A DNA stretch of 64,000 nt from Aequorivita sp. (GCA_030690315.1 JAUYGY010000023.1:1-64000), one strand, 5' to 3'; shown: positions 1 through 8,660, counted from the first letter of the stretch. Notes: generated by a model from the letters alone, not told the origin. Numbers and translations: made by a program.

Positions 1-1
1 T

Positions 2-106
2 GAAAGACCCCACGGTTCACTAAATAAAATGAAACCAACAGAATTTGAAACTTATGTTGATGGTTTAACTAGTCAGCATAAACCAAAATATAAAATAAAT
101 TATTAA
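2..106 (+). CDS. IS3-family transposase, C-terminal end (cut by window edge)
   Basis: The open frame entering from the window edge reads ERPHGSLNKMKPTEFE and runs to a TAA at 104-106, 34 residues in all. The ERPH-S-L pattern with a following P-x-E/F is the usual C-terminal end of the DDE integrase domain of IS3-type OrfB transposases. Only the tail is present, so it cannot be told whether the element is intact to the left. No start is visible. Confidence 0.6.
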   Translation, partial: ERPHGSLNKMKPTEFETYVDGLTSQHKPKYKINY

Positions 107-110
107 CCAG

Positions 111-134
111 AAAAAAGGCAACCTTATTCAGGCA
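111..134. repeat. Possible right terminal end of the IS3-like element
   Basis: Just after the transposase stop there is AAAAAAGGCAACCTTATTCA followed by GGCA. IS3-family ends often look like GxCAACCTxTTTCAGG, so this may be the right inverted repeat. The left end is outside the window, so the match cannot be confirmed. Confidence 0.3.
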
Positions 135-144
135 CGCTCAAACC

Positions 145-172
145 CACAACACACAACACACAACACACAACC
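145..172. repeat. 7-bp tandem array (CACAACA x4)
   Basis: Four contiguous heptamers, three identical (CACAACA) and one ending CACAACC. It lies in the noncoding gap between the IS fragment and the first complete gene. It belongs to a series of period-7 arrays in this window, each with a different unit. Confidence 0.75.
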
Positions 173-368
173 CATAAATTTGTCATCCCGAATAAAGAGG
201 GACCACATAACAGTAAGGCACTCAAACCTCACCCATCACACCTATTGTTCTGTGTAATGGTTTCTTCCATGGATGCCCTTCGTTTGCTAAATTCTTTTAA
301 GTAAAAAATACTATTTACTGAGATTATTTTAAAACTTGAGTATCTTTAAACAACCAAATAATTAAGCT

Positions 369-764
369 ATGAGTATTTTCCATTACTATAACTTCAAAGA
401 TTCCGAAGTATTCATTTTTGATAATTTCCTCGTGAACCAAATAAAGGAAGGCGTTAACATTACTCCCGAGCACAACGAAAAACTACGGGAAGTGTTGGAC
501 AAGCATTTCAGCCATAAGAAATTGGTTTATATTTCAAACAGACACTTTAACTATTCCGTAGATCCCCTCACCTATCTTGAAACCTCAAAAATACACAACC
601 TCGTTGCCATGGCCATAGTTGCCAAAACCGAGATGTCAAAATCAAACGCCCATTTGGAAAGCATGTTCTACAAAAAGAATTTTGCAATATTCGAAACCCT
701 AAGCGAAGCTATGGCTTGGGTGCAAAAGCAATTGGTGGAAAGTGAAATTGCTAAAGAAAATTAA
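369..764 (+). CDS. Small STAS/SpoIIAA-like protein, paralogue 1
   Basis: A 131-residue soluble protein with no signal peptide. I recognise no catalytic motif. Its central part (VYISNRHFNYSVDPLTYLE, then a segment around AMAIVAK) matches the 134-residue protein at 4386-4790 (VYISNRVQSYSVKPIDYKYL, AMAIVVY) over nearly the whole length, so the two are paralogues. The alternating hydrophobic strand/helix layout and size fit a STAS or SpoIIAA-like fold, which is an inference. The gene stands alone, upstream of and opposite to menB. Function unknown. Confidence 0.7.
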   Translation: MSIFHYYNFKDSEVFIFDNFLVNQIKEGVNITPEHNEKLREVLDKHFSHKKLVYISNRHFNYSVDPLTYLETSKIHNLVAMAIVAKTEMSKSNAHLESMFYKKNFAIFETLSEAMAWVQKQLVESEIAKEN

Positions 765-820
765 CTTTTTTGGCTGTAGGTTTTATTCAGTGTTATTGTT
801 TATTGATAATTGTTCATTAC

Positions 821-841
821 TAATTATTAATTATTAATTAT
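821..841. repeat. 7-bp tandem array (TAATTAT x3)
   Basis: Three perfect TAATTAT heptamers in the gap between the convergent ends of the 131-aa gene and menB, directly beyond the menB stop. A fourth, decayed unit follows. A-T only, so it could also be simple low-complexity DNA. Confidence 0.6.
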
Positions 842-849
842 TAATTGAA

Positions 850-1689
850 CTAAGGCAGCCACTTCTTCTGAAAATTCGGCTTGCGTTTTTCCAGAAAGGC
901 GTCGCGCCCTTCCTTAGCCTCGTCCGTCATGTAAGCAAGCCTCGTAGCTTCTCCCGCGAAAACCTGTTGCCCCACCATCCCGTCGTCGGTAAGGTTCATT
1001 GCGAATTTTAGCATTTTAATGGAAGTCGGCGATTTCGCAAGAATTTCCTGCGCCCATTCAAAAGCGGTGTCTTCCAATTCATCGTGTGGAACCACGGCAT
1101 TTACCATTCCCATTTCAAAAGCTTCCTGAGCCGAATAATTTCTTCCGAGGAAAAAGATTTCACGCGCCCTTTTCTGCCCTACCATTTTTGCCAAATAGGC
1201 ACTTCCGTAGCCGCCGTCAAAACTAGTTACATCTGCATCTGTTTGTTTGAAAATCGCGTGTTCTTTGCTTGCCAAGGTTAAATCGCAAACCACATGCAAG
1301 CTGTGTCCGCCACCCACAGCCCAGCCGGGAACTACGCAGATAACAGCTTTCGGCATAAAGCGAATCATTCGTTGCACATCCAGAATATTCAACCGGTGAT
1401 AGCCATCATCGCCCACATAGCCCTGGTGGCCACGCGCCTTTTGGTCGCCGCCACTGCAAAAACTATAAACCCCATCTTTTGATGAAGGCCCTTCCGCGGA
1501 AAGCAACACCACTCCAATGGAAGTATCTTCCTGCGCATCGTGAAAGGCATCCAGCAATTCGGCAGTGGTTTTCGGGCGAAAAGCGTTCCGCACATCGGGC
1601 CTATTGAAAGCGATTCGTGCCACGCTATTTGATTTTTTATAGGTGATATCGGTATATTCTTTGGCAGTTTTCCAGTTGGGTGAAGACAT
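850..1689 (-). CDS. menB: 1,4-dihydroxy-2-naphthoyl-CoA synthase
   Basis: Crotonase-fold enzyme that closes the naphthoquinone ring (o-succinylbenzoyl-CoA to DHNA-CoA) in menaquinone synthesis. Visible hallmarks are GGDQKARG, the oxyanion-hole segment VPGWAVGGGHSLHVVCDLTL, and SFDGGYGSAYLAKMVGQKRA. The QTDADV segment has Asp where bicarbonate-dependent enzymes such as E. coli MenB have Gly, so it should be the bicarbonate-independent type. I chose the ATG giving MSSPNWKTAK (279 aa). The frame stays open 11 codons further upstream, but that stretch is not MenB-like. The gene lies apart from the menD cluster at 4.8-8.0 kb. Confidence 0.95.
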   Translation of the reverse strand: MSSPNWKTAKEYTDITYKKSNSVARIAFNRPDVRNAFRPKTTAELLDAFHDAQEDTSIGVVLLSAEGPSSKDGVYSFCSGGDQKARGHQGYVGDDGYHRLNILDVQRMIRFMPKAVICVVPGWAVGGGHSLHVVCDLTLASKEHAIFKQTDADVTSFDGGYGSAYLAKMVGQKRAREIFFLGRNYSAQEAFEMGMVNAVVPHDELEDTAFEWAQEILAKSPTSIKMLKFAMNLTDDGMVGQQVFAGEATRLAYMTDEAKEGRDAFLEKRKPNFQKKWLP

Positions 1690-1735
1690 AATTGTTATTT
1701 TAGCGTAAATATATGAAATCATAACTTTAAAGAGG

Positions 1736-1752
1736 CCTCGACTGCGCTCGAC
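1736..1752. repeat. Short CG-rich imperfect palindrome
   Basis: CCTCGACTGCGCTCGAC sits just before the peptidase gene. Its composition is unlike the AT-rich surroundings and the TCGA arms are symmetrical. From memory, similar pieces are dispersed in many flavobacterial genomes. Only one copy is seen here, so the call is weak. Confidence 0.3.
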
Positions 1753-1764
1753 CCGACATTCAAT

Positions 1765-2883
1765 ATGAAAAAATTCCTTTTCTTCTTCGGTATACTTTTA
1801 ACAACTACCCTCTCTGCCCAAGAAGCCTACAAATTCACTACCATCACAGACCTAGAAACAACTCCTGTTATCAGTCAAGGTATTACCGGAACCTGTTGGA
1901 GTTTTAGCAGTATTTCGTTTTTGGAAAGCGAAATTATTCGACTTACGGGAAAGAAAATTGATCTAAGTGAAATGTATCAAGTGCGAAATACCTATCCACT
2001 AAAAGCGGAAAACTATATTATGCGTCAGGGAAAAGCGCAGTTTAGCGAAGGTGGCTTGGCGCACGATGTGATGAATTCCGTTGAAAAAAATGGTTTGGTT
2101 CCCGAAGAAGCATTTAGCGGTTTATTCGCTGGTGAAAACACCCACAATCACGCTGAAATGGTTGCGGTATTGGAAGCCATGCTGAAAACCTATGTGGACA
2201 ATCCTGGAAGAAAATTAAGCAAAAAATGGCGCACCGCGATAAGCGGGGTCTTAGATGCGTATATAGGTGAAAACATTGAAAATTTTACATATGACGGGAA
2301 GCAATACAATCCGCAAACCTTTTTGGCAATGACCAATATTAAGCCCGCAGATTACGTGAACATGAGCAGTTTTACACACGCACCCTTTTATTCCCAATTT
2401 ATACTGAATATTCCGGACAATTGGAGCAACGGTAGTTTTTATAATGTGCCGTTAGAGGAGATGATGGCAACCATAGACAATGCGCTGGAAAAAGGGTTTA
2501 CTGTAGAGCTGGATTGCGATGTTAGCGAAAAAACATTTTCTTCCAAAGATGGCGTAGCGGTTATCCCAGAAAATTTGGAAAATAATATAAAGGCATTGCA
2601 AGGTATTTATCCAGAAAAGAAAATCACTCAGGAATACCGCCAAGACGAGTTTGAAAACTATGCAACTACCGATGATCATTTAATGCACATTACAGGATTG
2701 CTTCGCGATCAAAACGGCACCAAATATTACAAAGTAAAAAACAGTTGGGGCACAGACGAGGCGCGGGTTGCAAATGGTGGTTATGTTTATTTCAGTGAAG
2801 CCTATATGCGATTAAAAGCCATAAGCGTTACTGTCCACAAGGATGCGCTGCCAAAGAATACAGCCAATAAACTAAACCTTTAA
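1765..2883 (+). CDS. Secreted C1-family (bleomycin hydrolase/PepC-like) cysteine peptidase
   Basis: 372 residues with a clear signal peptide (MKKFLFFFGILLTTTLSAQ), so exported to the periplasm or beyond. The papain-type catalytic set is present: Gln39 and Cys44 in QGITGTCWSFSS, His308 in HLMHITGLL, and Asn326 in VKNSWGTD. The large insert between the Cys and His regions and the DLETTPVISQG start resemble the aminopeptidase C / bleomycin hydrolase branch, which in most bacteria is cytosolic. Flavobacteria commonly carry exported versions. It appears to be a single-gene unit, followed by a long 7-bp repeat array. Confidence 0.85.
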   Translation: MKKFLFFFGILLTTTLSAQEAYKFTTITDLETTPVISQGITGTCWSFSSISFLESEIIRLTGKKIDLSEMYQVRNTYPLKAENYIMRQGKAQFSEGGLAHDVMNSVEKNGLVPEEAFSGLFAGENTHNHAEMVAVLEAMLKTYVDNPGRKLSKKWRTAISGVLDAYIGENIENFTYDGKQYNPQTFLAMTNIKPADYVNMSSFTHAPFYSQFILNIPDNWSNGSFYNVPLEEMMATIDNALEKGFTVELDCDVSEKTFSSKDGVAVIPENLENNIKALQGIYPEKKITQEYRQDEFENYATTDDHLMHITGLLRDQNGTKYYKVKNSWGTDEARVANGGYVYFSEAYMRLKAISVTVHKDALPKNTANKLNL

Positions 2884-2885
2884 GT

Positions 2886-2962
2886 CAATTAACAATAAAC
2901 ATTAAACAATTAACAACCCACAATTAAACAAGAAACCAGAAACAAGAAACAAGAAACCAATA
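2886..2962. repeat. 7-bp tandem array, 11 units in phase
   Basis: Eleven contiguous heptamers in one phase start 3 bp after the peptidase stop codon. Six are CAATTAA-like (CAATTAA, CAATAAA, CATTAAA, CAATTAA, CAACCCA, CAATTAA) and five are ACAAGAA/ACCAGAA-like. The unit drifts along the array while the period stays exactly 7, with no indel. Confidence 0.8.
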
Positions 2963-2983
2963 TAATGTTGGCTTAACTTTTGT

Positions 2984-2991
2984 TATCTTTG
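2984..2991 (+). promoter_or_regulatory. Bacteroidetes -7 box for the 160-aa secreted protein
   Basis: TATCTTTG matches the Bacteroidetes -7 consensus TAnnTTTG exactly. It ends only 5 bases before the ATG at 2997, so the transcript would start at or very near the start codon (leaderless or nearly so). A TTG lies 13 bases upstream, closer than the usual 19-21, so the -33 element is weak. Confidence 0.5.
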
Positions 2992-2996
2992 TCACG

Positions 2997-3479
2997 ATGA
3001 AAAAATTGCTGTTTCTTTTTTTAGTCTTTCCGCTGATGGCTTCGGCACAATTGGATTTTGAAAGCAATAAATTCAAACTGGACGTGGTAAAGCTTCCCGA
3101 AATTGAAAGCTTAATGTCGGTTTCATTACCTTCCAATTCACATTTTTCTACTAAAAATACCAACAAACTTCCGTCCTTTAAACTGAGCAAGGAAAACTAC
3201 CGCGAACCGGTAAGTATGTTTGAGGCAATGGCTGCAAGTGAAAGCTATGTACAATCCAACATTCAGATTTCGCTGGATCCTAGTGAATATGGCGTTTTTG
3301 GGGGAAATGGCAGCTATACTGCCGATGGTTCCACTTCCGTTAGAAATATTGCTTATAAAGAAGCACGAGGTTTTTTAAGGCCAGAACTTATGCCCTATTC
3401 CTATCCCTATTATCATCGTCCTACACGGCGCAGCGGGTTTTATGTAGATTATGGCATTTATACAACGCCATCACAGTAG
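2997..3479 (+). CDS. Secreted protein of unknown function (160 aa)
   Basis: Begins with a good signal peptide (MKKLLFLFLVFPLMASA, cleavage before or after QLDF). The mature part is about 140 residues, polar, with no recognised domain. The C-terminal half is rich in Tyr, Gly and Pro (SYPYYHRP, YGIYTT), which suggests an envelope-associated or poorly structured protein. It overlaps the end of the convergent S1-domain gene by 9 bases. Its own promoter box lies directly upstream, so it seems to be transcribed alone. Confidence 0.65.
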   Translation: MKKLLFLFLVFPLMASAQLDFESNKFKLDVVKLPEIESLMSVSLPSNSHFSTKNTNKLPSFKLSKENYREPVSMFEAMAASESYVQSNIQISLDPSEYGVFGGNGSYTADGSTSVRNIAYKEARGFLRPELMPYSYPYYHRPTRRSGFYVDYGIYTTPSQ

Positions 3480-4301
3480 TTCAATCCCGTCTTCCTTAAT
3501 TATTATCTGCTTGTCTTTGTAAAGCGTACCAATTGCCTTTTTAAAACTTTTCTTGCTCATACCCAAAAGATTTTTAATTGAGTCTGGATCCGATTTATCG
3601 TGTAGTGGCAAAAAACCACCTGCGGCTTCCATCTCTTCCCTAATAAAGTTTGCATTGGGCTCTATGCTTTTATATCCCGGGGTTTGGAGCACAAGATCAA
3701 TTTTATTGTCGGGACGTATTTTCTTTATAAAAGCCTTCATCCTATCGCCGGTACGAATGTCTTCAAAAATATCCTCAATATAAATAAGCCCTTTGTGAAC
3801 CCCGTTTATAATTGCATTTGCGCCTTTCTCCGTGAGGTGTGTAACCAAGATATCCACTTCCTGAAAAGCTTCAACCGTCAAGGTTTCATTTTGAAGAAAA
3901 TGATTTGTTTTGCTGGAGCCAACCAATCTATTTGTTTTTTCGTCAATATATAGATAGATAATATACCAATTTCCCTTTTTCATTGGGCGTGCCTGTTCTT
4001 TAAAAGGAACGAACAATTGTTTTTCCAAGCCCCAATCCATAAAGGCGCCGTATTCCGTAACAGCGCTGCAATGCAGATATCCAAATGTATTTAGCTGTAG
4101 AAAAGGATCCAGCGTTGTGGCAATGGGTCGCTCTTCGTTATCCAAATAAATGAAGACGGAAATTTTATCACCGATTTCATATTCTTCCGGCTTATACTTG
4201 TGTGGCAAAAGCACCACATTTTCCTCTTCATCGCCCAAATATAGACCCGGTTCGGTTTCCCGAAGAATTTCCAAAGTATTGTATTCGCCCAGTTTTATCA
4301 T
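3471..4301 (-). CDS. CvfB/YitL-type S1-domain RNA-binding protein
   Basis: 276 residues. The N-terminal part (IKLGEYNTLEILRETEPGLY, then GDKISVFIYLDNEERPIATT) is the first S1-like barrel of the CvfB family. A second and third S1-like segment follow (FGYLHCSAVTEYGAFMDWG; GLIYIEDIFEDIRTGDRMKA). The C-terminus (IKNLLGMSKKSFKKAIGTLY) is the winged helix that ends the family. CvfB proteins bind RNA, and in Staphylococcus the homologue affects virulence gene expression. The role in flavobacteria is not established. Length fits the family. Confidence 0.85.
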   Translation of the reverse strand: MIKLGEYNTLEILRETEPGLYLGDEEENVVLLPHKYKPEEYEIGDKISVFIYLDNEERPIATTLDPFLQLNTFGYLHCSAVTEYGAFMDWGLEKQLFVPFKEQARPMKKGNWYIIYLYIDEKTNRLVGSSKTNHFLQNETLTVEAFQEVDILVTHLTEKGANAIINGVHKGLIYIEDIFEDIRTGDRMKAFIKKIRPDNKIDLVLQTPGYKSIEPNANFIREEMEAAGGFLPLHDKSDPDSIKNLLGMSKKSFKKAIGTLYKDKQIIIKEDGIELL

Positions 4302-4385
4302 AGCCGCAAAGGTACTGTATTAATGTTAAAAAAAATCACAAACACGTATATCGAAATCAAACTTAAAATGTAATTTCATCCTGAA

Positions 4386-4790
4386 ATGCAAAAAATTTCT
4401 CCACATAATCTTCCTCCAGATTTCCAACTAAAAAAAACGTTGGAAACAGAGATTGGAATGATTTATTTTTATGATAATATTGTAATTGTTGAAGCAAATG
4501 AAGGAATAGTATTTTCATACAAAAATGGATTTTCAGTATTGCTTAAAACACTTAACATTCTTGGAACCAAGCCTTGGGTTTATATTTCAAACAGAGTCCA
4601 ATCCTACTCAGTAAAACCCATTGACTATAAATATTTGAACAAAGTGCCTTCACTAAAAGCAATGGCGATTGTTGTTTACAGTGATATAGCCCAAAATAAC
4701 ACAGCCCTTGAATCAAAATTCTGCAAAAAACCATTTGGGGTATTTCAAAATGTTAGCGACGCCGTAATTTGGGGGAAAGGATTTTTATAA
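4386..4790 (+). CDS. Small STAS/SpoIIAA-like protein, paralogue 2
   Basis: 134 residues, paralogue of the protein at 369-764. They share VYISNR with a following YSV-P-Y segment, AMAIV, the ALESKFCKKPF region matching HLESMFYKKNF, and a C-terminal F-x-x-x-SEA/SDA-x-x-W helix. No signal peptide or membrane segment. It ends by overlapping the last 6 bases of the convergent menD gene. Two copies about 4 kb apart, on either side of four unrelated genes, suggest a local duplication followed by divergence. Function unknown. Confidence 0.7.
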   Translation: MQKISPHNLPPDFQLKKTLETEIGMIYFYDNIVIVEANEGIVFSYKNGFSVLLKTLNILGTKPWVYISNRVQSYSVKPIDYKYLNKVPSLKAMAIVVYSDIAQNNTALESKFCKKPFGVFQNVSDAVIWGKGFL

Positions 4791-6449
4791 AATAAATTTG
4801 AAGTAATCCAAAAGCACTTTATCGTTTATTGTTGAAGGCGTAACTATTTCCAACAAAGCGGGTGCATCGTTTATATTGAAAAAATCTTTCAACATGCCAG
4901 CTAAATTTTCCTCATTCATAACGCACTGATAATTGAAACCATACATTTCCGAAAGTTGTTTCGCGCTTAAATTATGCTTCGTTTCAAAATAAGTATCGAA
5001 AAGTTTTGAGTCCTTTTGCCCGGGAAGTATTCTGAAAATTCCGCCACCGCCATTATTGACTACAATTACTTTAAAATTCCTCGGAATATAATTGTTCCAA
5101 AGGGCATTGCTGTCATAGAAAAAACTAAGATCGCCCGTTAAAAAAACGGTCGGTAATTTTGAAGCGACTGCCGCACCCACAGCTGTGCTGGTGCTGCCAT
5201 CAATGCCGCTTGTGCCACGGTTGCAAAATACTTCGGCGGAAGATGGAATATTAAAAAGTTGCGCATAGCGGATAGTCGCACTATTGCTCAATTGCAGTTG
5301 TATATTTTGTGGAAGCTGATGAAACACTTGGCAAAAAACCATAAAATCGGAATATGGAATTTCCTTTTCATATTCATCGTGGCGCTGCAATCTGTAATGC
5401 TTTACGTTCAACCAATACTTTTGATACTCACTATTTACAGCAAATACCTTCGGAAAAAATTCAGTAAAGAAATTGTTTGCAGTTGTTTTGAAATGCTGCG
5501 AAAGCACAAAATAGGTATCGTATGCTTTTTTGCTATCCACATGCCAATGTTCATTGGGGGGAAAATTTCTAAGAAATGCCTTTATTTTTTTTGAAACGAC
5601 CATTCCACCGAAAGTGAGCAAAATATCCGGTTGTAATTTTTTGAAATCCTCATCGGTCAAGGGCGCAATAAGTTGGTCAATTGCCGAAATGAAATTATCG
5701 TCATTCAAATTTGAAGTTGCTTCGGTTAAAACCAACACGCTTTCATCTTTTGCAAGTTGTTCTACAAAACGCCTTTCCAAACTATTTGGGGGCAATACCC
5801 CAACTAGAATCATTTTCCTTTTGCTATTGTTCCATTTTTCGATAAAAGGAGTTAAATCGTCATCTATGGTTTCGGTCTGTAAACGCGGCGGAACATTTTG
5901 GGGCCAAATCAATTGGTTTTCTACTGTATGGTATAATGGCTCTGAAAAAGGAATATTGATGTGGACAGGGCCTTTCAACTCTATTGCCGTGTTGAAAGCA
6001 ATGTTGAGTTCGGTCTCATTTTTTATCTGAAATTCTTCCCCTTCCGTGCAATTTGTGCTATAAAGAATATGGTTTTCAAAAACATTTTGTTGACGGATGG
6101 TTTGCCCATCGCCAATATCAATATAATCAGCAGGCCTATCTGCAGATATAACTACTAAAGGAATATCGCTATAAAAAGCTTCAGCAATGGCTGGGTAATA
6201 ATTAAGCAAAGCCGAGCCGGAAGTGCAAATAATAATAGTAGGTTTTTTTAATTGCTGCGCCAATCCCAAAGCGAAGAATGCTGCGCAACGCTCATCTACA
6301 ATACTGAAGCATTTAAAATTTGGATTTTCGGCAAAACCAATAGTGAGTGGCGCGTTACGGGATCCTGGGGAAATTATTATGTGGTCAATTTCCTTATCCA
6401 AACATAATTGCACAAGGGTTTGAGAGAGAATTTTATCAGAGAATTTCAT
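4785..6449 (-). CDS. menD: SEPHCHC synthase (menaquinone synthesis)
   Basis: 554 residues, full length for MenD, a thiamine-diphosphate enzyme that joins 2-oxoglutarate to isochorismate giving 2-succinyl-5-enolpyruvyl-6-hydroxy-3-cyclohexene-1-carboxylate. Seen are the N-terminal SPGSRNAPLTIGF, the conserved Glu segment VDERCAAFFALG, CTSGSALLNYYPAIAEA, and the C-terminal ThDP/metal site LTGDLSFFYDSNALWNN followed by NNGGGGIF. It lies 31 bp downstream of the isochorismate synthase, which supplies its substrate, and is the last gene of that three-gene operon. Confidence 0.95.
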   Translation of the reverse strand: MKFSDKILSQTLVQLCLDKEIDHIIISPGSRNAPLTIGFAENPNFKCFSIVDERCAAFFALGLAQQLKKPTIIICTSGSALLNYYPAIAEAFYSDIPLVVISADRPADYIDIGDGQTIRQQNVFENHILYSTNCTEGEEFQIKNETELNIAFNTAIELKGPVHINIPFSEPLYHTVENQLIWPQNVPPRLQTETIDDDLTPFIEKWNNSKRKMILVGVLPPNSLERRFVEQLAKDESVLVLTEATSNLNDDNFISAIDQLIAPLTDEDFKKLQPDILLTFGGMVVSKKIKAFLRNFPPNEHWHVDSKKAYDTYFVLSQHFKTTANNFFTEFFPKVFAVNSEYQKYWLNVKHYRLQRHDEYEKEIPYSDFMVFCQVFHQLPQNIQLQLSNSATIRYAQLFNIPSSAEVFCNRGTSGIDGSTSTAVGAAVASKLPTVFLTGDLSFFYDSNALWNNYIPRNFKVIVVNNGGGGIFRILPGQKDSKLFDTYFETKHNLSAKQLSEMYGFNYQCVMNEENLAGMLKDFFNINDAPALLEIVTPSTINDKVLLDYFKFIL

Positions 6450-6480
6450 GGATTACAAAGGTACGAAGAAGCCCAAAATA

Positions 6481-7548
6481 TTACAGCATTGGTTTCAATA
6501 CTTGTAGCATTGTCTGCATTTTATTTTGCGTTTCCAGCCATTCTTCATTTGGTTGTGAACCTATGGTTATTCCTCCACCAATAAAAAGTCTGGCCGTATT
6601 GCCAACAATCTTCATACAGCGCAGGTTCACCAGTAATGAGGCCGAGGCTCCGTTTTCCATAATTGGCCCTAAAAAACCGGTATAAAATTCCCTATCATAC
6701 CCTTCATTTTCAAGTATAAAATCCTTGGCAGATTTTCTTGGGCTTCCGCAAATAGCGGGGGTTGGGTGAACAGCCGCAGCAATAGTAGTTAAAGTAGCTT
6801 TGCCATTTTTCAAAATTCCGGTAATGTCTGTGCGCAAGTGCAATAACGATCCCGCGCGATGTGCATGCGGGTTGGAAACCTTTAAAACTGAGGTTACCTT
6901 TTGTAAGCTTGTGGTAATAGCATCAGTAACCAATTGTTGTTCGTCCAATTCCTTCGGGCCCCAAATTACAGGTTGTTTATTTGTGAACGGCTGCGTTCCA
7001 GCCATCGCCATTGTTTTAAAGAAATCATTTTCAATCTGCACCAGCGTTTCGGGAGTAGCGCCGCACCAAATACCCGTTTTGGGATGGTACCAAACATATT
7101 TAAAAGCAGTGGGATAAGCCGAGAACAATTGCTTTATCAGCATTTCTATTGAAAAGTTTTCCATTACAAAATCCTTGTAGCGGGAAATCACGATTTTTTG
7201 TGCCCTTTTCTTTTTAATGGCGTCAATGGTTTTATCAAACAGCTTTATGTATTTGTTCCTAGCCTTAACATCTTTTAAAATAGCAACTGGAGTTAAATCA
7301 ATATCCTCTGTAATCAATTGACATTGCAACGTTTCAGAATCATTTTCGGGTATAAAAAAAACAGTTTCTATATAATCAAAAGGCGCAAAAACAAACCCGT
7401 TATCCGTTAGCTTTTCAACCGTATGTAGCTGATTATTTCTTTGCAAATGCACTGTTGCATTTTCACTTTCGGGCATTGAAAAAATCACAAAAGGCATTTC
7501 GTCCTTATAGTGTTGTGAAATTTTTTTGATAATTTGGTTAAAGTCCAT
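6481..7548 (-). CDS. menF: Isochorismate synthase (MenF/EntC type)
   Basis: 355 residues of the chorismate-binding anthranilate synthase / isochorismate synthase family. Seen are KIVISRYKDF, the GATPETLVQ substrate-site segment, LRTDITGIL, HPTPAICGSPRKSAKDFI, and the Mg-site helix EGYDREFYTGFLGPI. It converts chorismate to isochorismate. The neighbours (menD downstream, hotdog thioesterase 2 bp upstream) place it in menaquinone rather than siderophore synthesis, because no other siderophore gene is present. Confidence 0.9.
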   Translation of the reverse strand: MDFNQIIKKISQHYKDEMPFVIFSMPESENATVHLQRNNQLHTVEKLTDNGFVFAPFDYIETVFFIPENDSETLQCQLITEDIDLTPVAILKDVKARNKYIKLFDKTIDAIKKKRAQKIVISRYKDFVMENFSIEMLIKQLFSAYPTAFKYVWYHPKTGIWCGATPETLVQIENDFFKTMAMAGTQPFTNKQPVIWGPKELDEQQLVTDAITTSLQKVTSVLKVSNPHAHRAGSLLHLRTDITGILKNGKATLTTIAAAVHPTPAICGSPRKSAKDFILENEGYDREFYTGFLGPIMENGASASLLVNLRCMKIVGNTARLFIGGGITIGSQPNEEWLETQNKMQTMLQVLKPML

Positions 7549-7550
7549 TG

Positions 7551-7973
7551 CTAGCTTTTTGGTAAGGTAAGCGTTGTAAGTTTTATTAGTGAAACGAGCG
7601 CTCCTTCTTCGTTTTTAATTTTTATCTGCCAAAGTTGGGTAGTTCTTCCTTTATGAACAATGCTTGCGTGGGCATAAACATAGCCATCGCGAACGCTTTT
7701 CACATGATTGGCCGCTATTTCTATTCCACGGATAACAACGTCCTTTGAATTTAAAAATATGAATGCGCCAGCGCTGCCAACACTTTCAGCCAGCGCTACT
7801 GAGGCCCCGCCGTGCAAAACGCCGTCTGGTTGATGTACTCTAGGCGTTACGGGCATGCGGGCAATTAAAAAATCATCGCCCACCTCGGTGAACTCTATCC
7901 CTAAAGTTTCCATTAGTGTATTTTGGCACATATTATTGCACTGGGCCAAAACTTCTTCGTTGGTGTACTTCAT
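7551..7973 (-). CDS. Hotdog-fold thioesterase, probable DHNA-CoA thioesterase
   Basis: 140-residue PaaI/MenI-type hotdog protein. The QPDGVLHGGASVALAESVGSAGA segment carries the conserved HGG and the helix with the catalytic acidic residue (Glu in LAESVG). Further on are RDGYVYAHASIVHKGRTTQLW and the terminal strand. First gene of the operon with isochorismate synthase and menD, so the best inference is hydrolysis of 1,4-dihydroxy-2-naphthoyl-CoA after MenB. Hotdog specificity cannot be read from sequence, and phenylacetyl-CoA or other acyl-CoA thioesterase activity remains possible. Confidence 0.8.
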   Translation of the reverse strand: MKYTNEEVLAQCNNMCQNTLMETLGIEFTEVGDDFLIARMPVTPRVHQPDGVLHGGASVALAESVGSAGAFIFLNSKDVVIRGIEIAANHVKSVRDGYVYAHASIVHKGRTTQLWQIKIKNEEGALVSLIKLTTLTLPKS

Positions 7974-8018
7974 CCTATTGGTTTACATTTGTAAAAATAC
8001 AAAATAGAAGTTAACAAA

Positions 8019-8660
8019 ATGAGCTCCCAAAAAGAGGTTTCCTATAAGGCAACAAATACCTACCGCACACTTAATTCACTTACTGAAAAAACGAAGAATG
8101 TTTGGATTGTTTTCCATGGCATGGGGTATTTAAGCAAATACTTCATCAACTATTTTTCAGAATTGAATACGGAAGAAAATTACATTATAGCCCCCCAAGC
8201 TCCTTCCAAATACTATCAAGATAAAGCTTTTAAACACGTTGGTGCCTCTTGGCTAACGCGTGAAAATACCGTGGCGGAAACCCAAAACATTTTGAATTAT
8301 GTGGATGCGGTTTTTGAAAAAGAAATTTTCGGAACACTTCCCAATCTTATTGTTTTAGGATATTCACAAGGAGTTTCCATTGCAACCCGATGGGTGGCGA
8401 AGCGAAAAATTCAATGTGAAAAATTAATTCTGCATTCGGGCGGGATTCCAAAGGAACTGCAAGCTTCAGATTTTGAATTTTTGAACCCCTCTGCGGAAGT
8501 TATTTATATCTATGGCAATAAAGATCAATACATTACCGAAGCTAGAAAAACGGAAGAGCAATTAAAAGGTACAGAACTCTTTCAAAACCGCTTAGACATT
8601 CGGGTTTTTGACGGAATTCACGAGGTTAGCAGGGAATTCTTACTAAATATTTCAAAATAG
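8019..8660 (+). CDS. Alpha/beta hydrolase (carboxylesterase/phospholipase type)
   Basis: 213 residues. The strand-helix start WIVFHGMGYLSKYFINYF gives the oxyanion region. GYSQGVSIATRWVAK is the nucleophile elbow (G-x-S-x-G). YIYGNKDQYITE supplies the acid (Asp) and GIHEVSREFL the His. It belongs to the phospholipase/carboxylesterase (PF02230-like) group. The GASWLTRE segment resembles the family's W-F/W-D loop. No signal peptide, so cytosolic. Divergent from the menaquinone operon, with 45 bp between them. Substrate unknown. Confidence 0.8.
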   Translation: MSSQKEVSYKATNTYRTLNSLTEKTKNVWIVFHGMGYLSKYFINYFSELNTEENYIIAPQAPSKYYQDKAFKHVGASWLTRENTVAETQNILNYVDAVFEKEIFGTLPNLIVLGYSQGVSIATRWVAKRKIQCEKLILHSGGIPKELQASDFEFLNPSAEVIYIYGNKDQYITEARKTEEQLKGTELFQNRLDIRVFDGIHEVSREFLLNISK

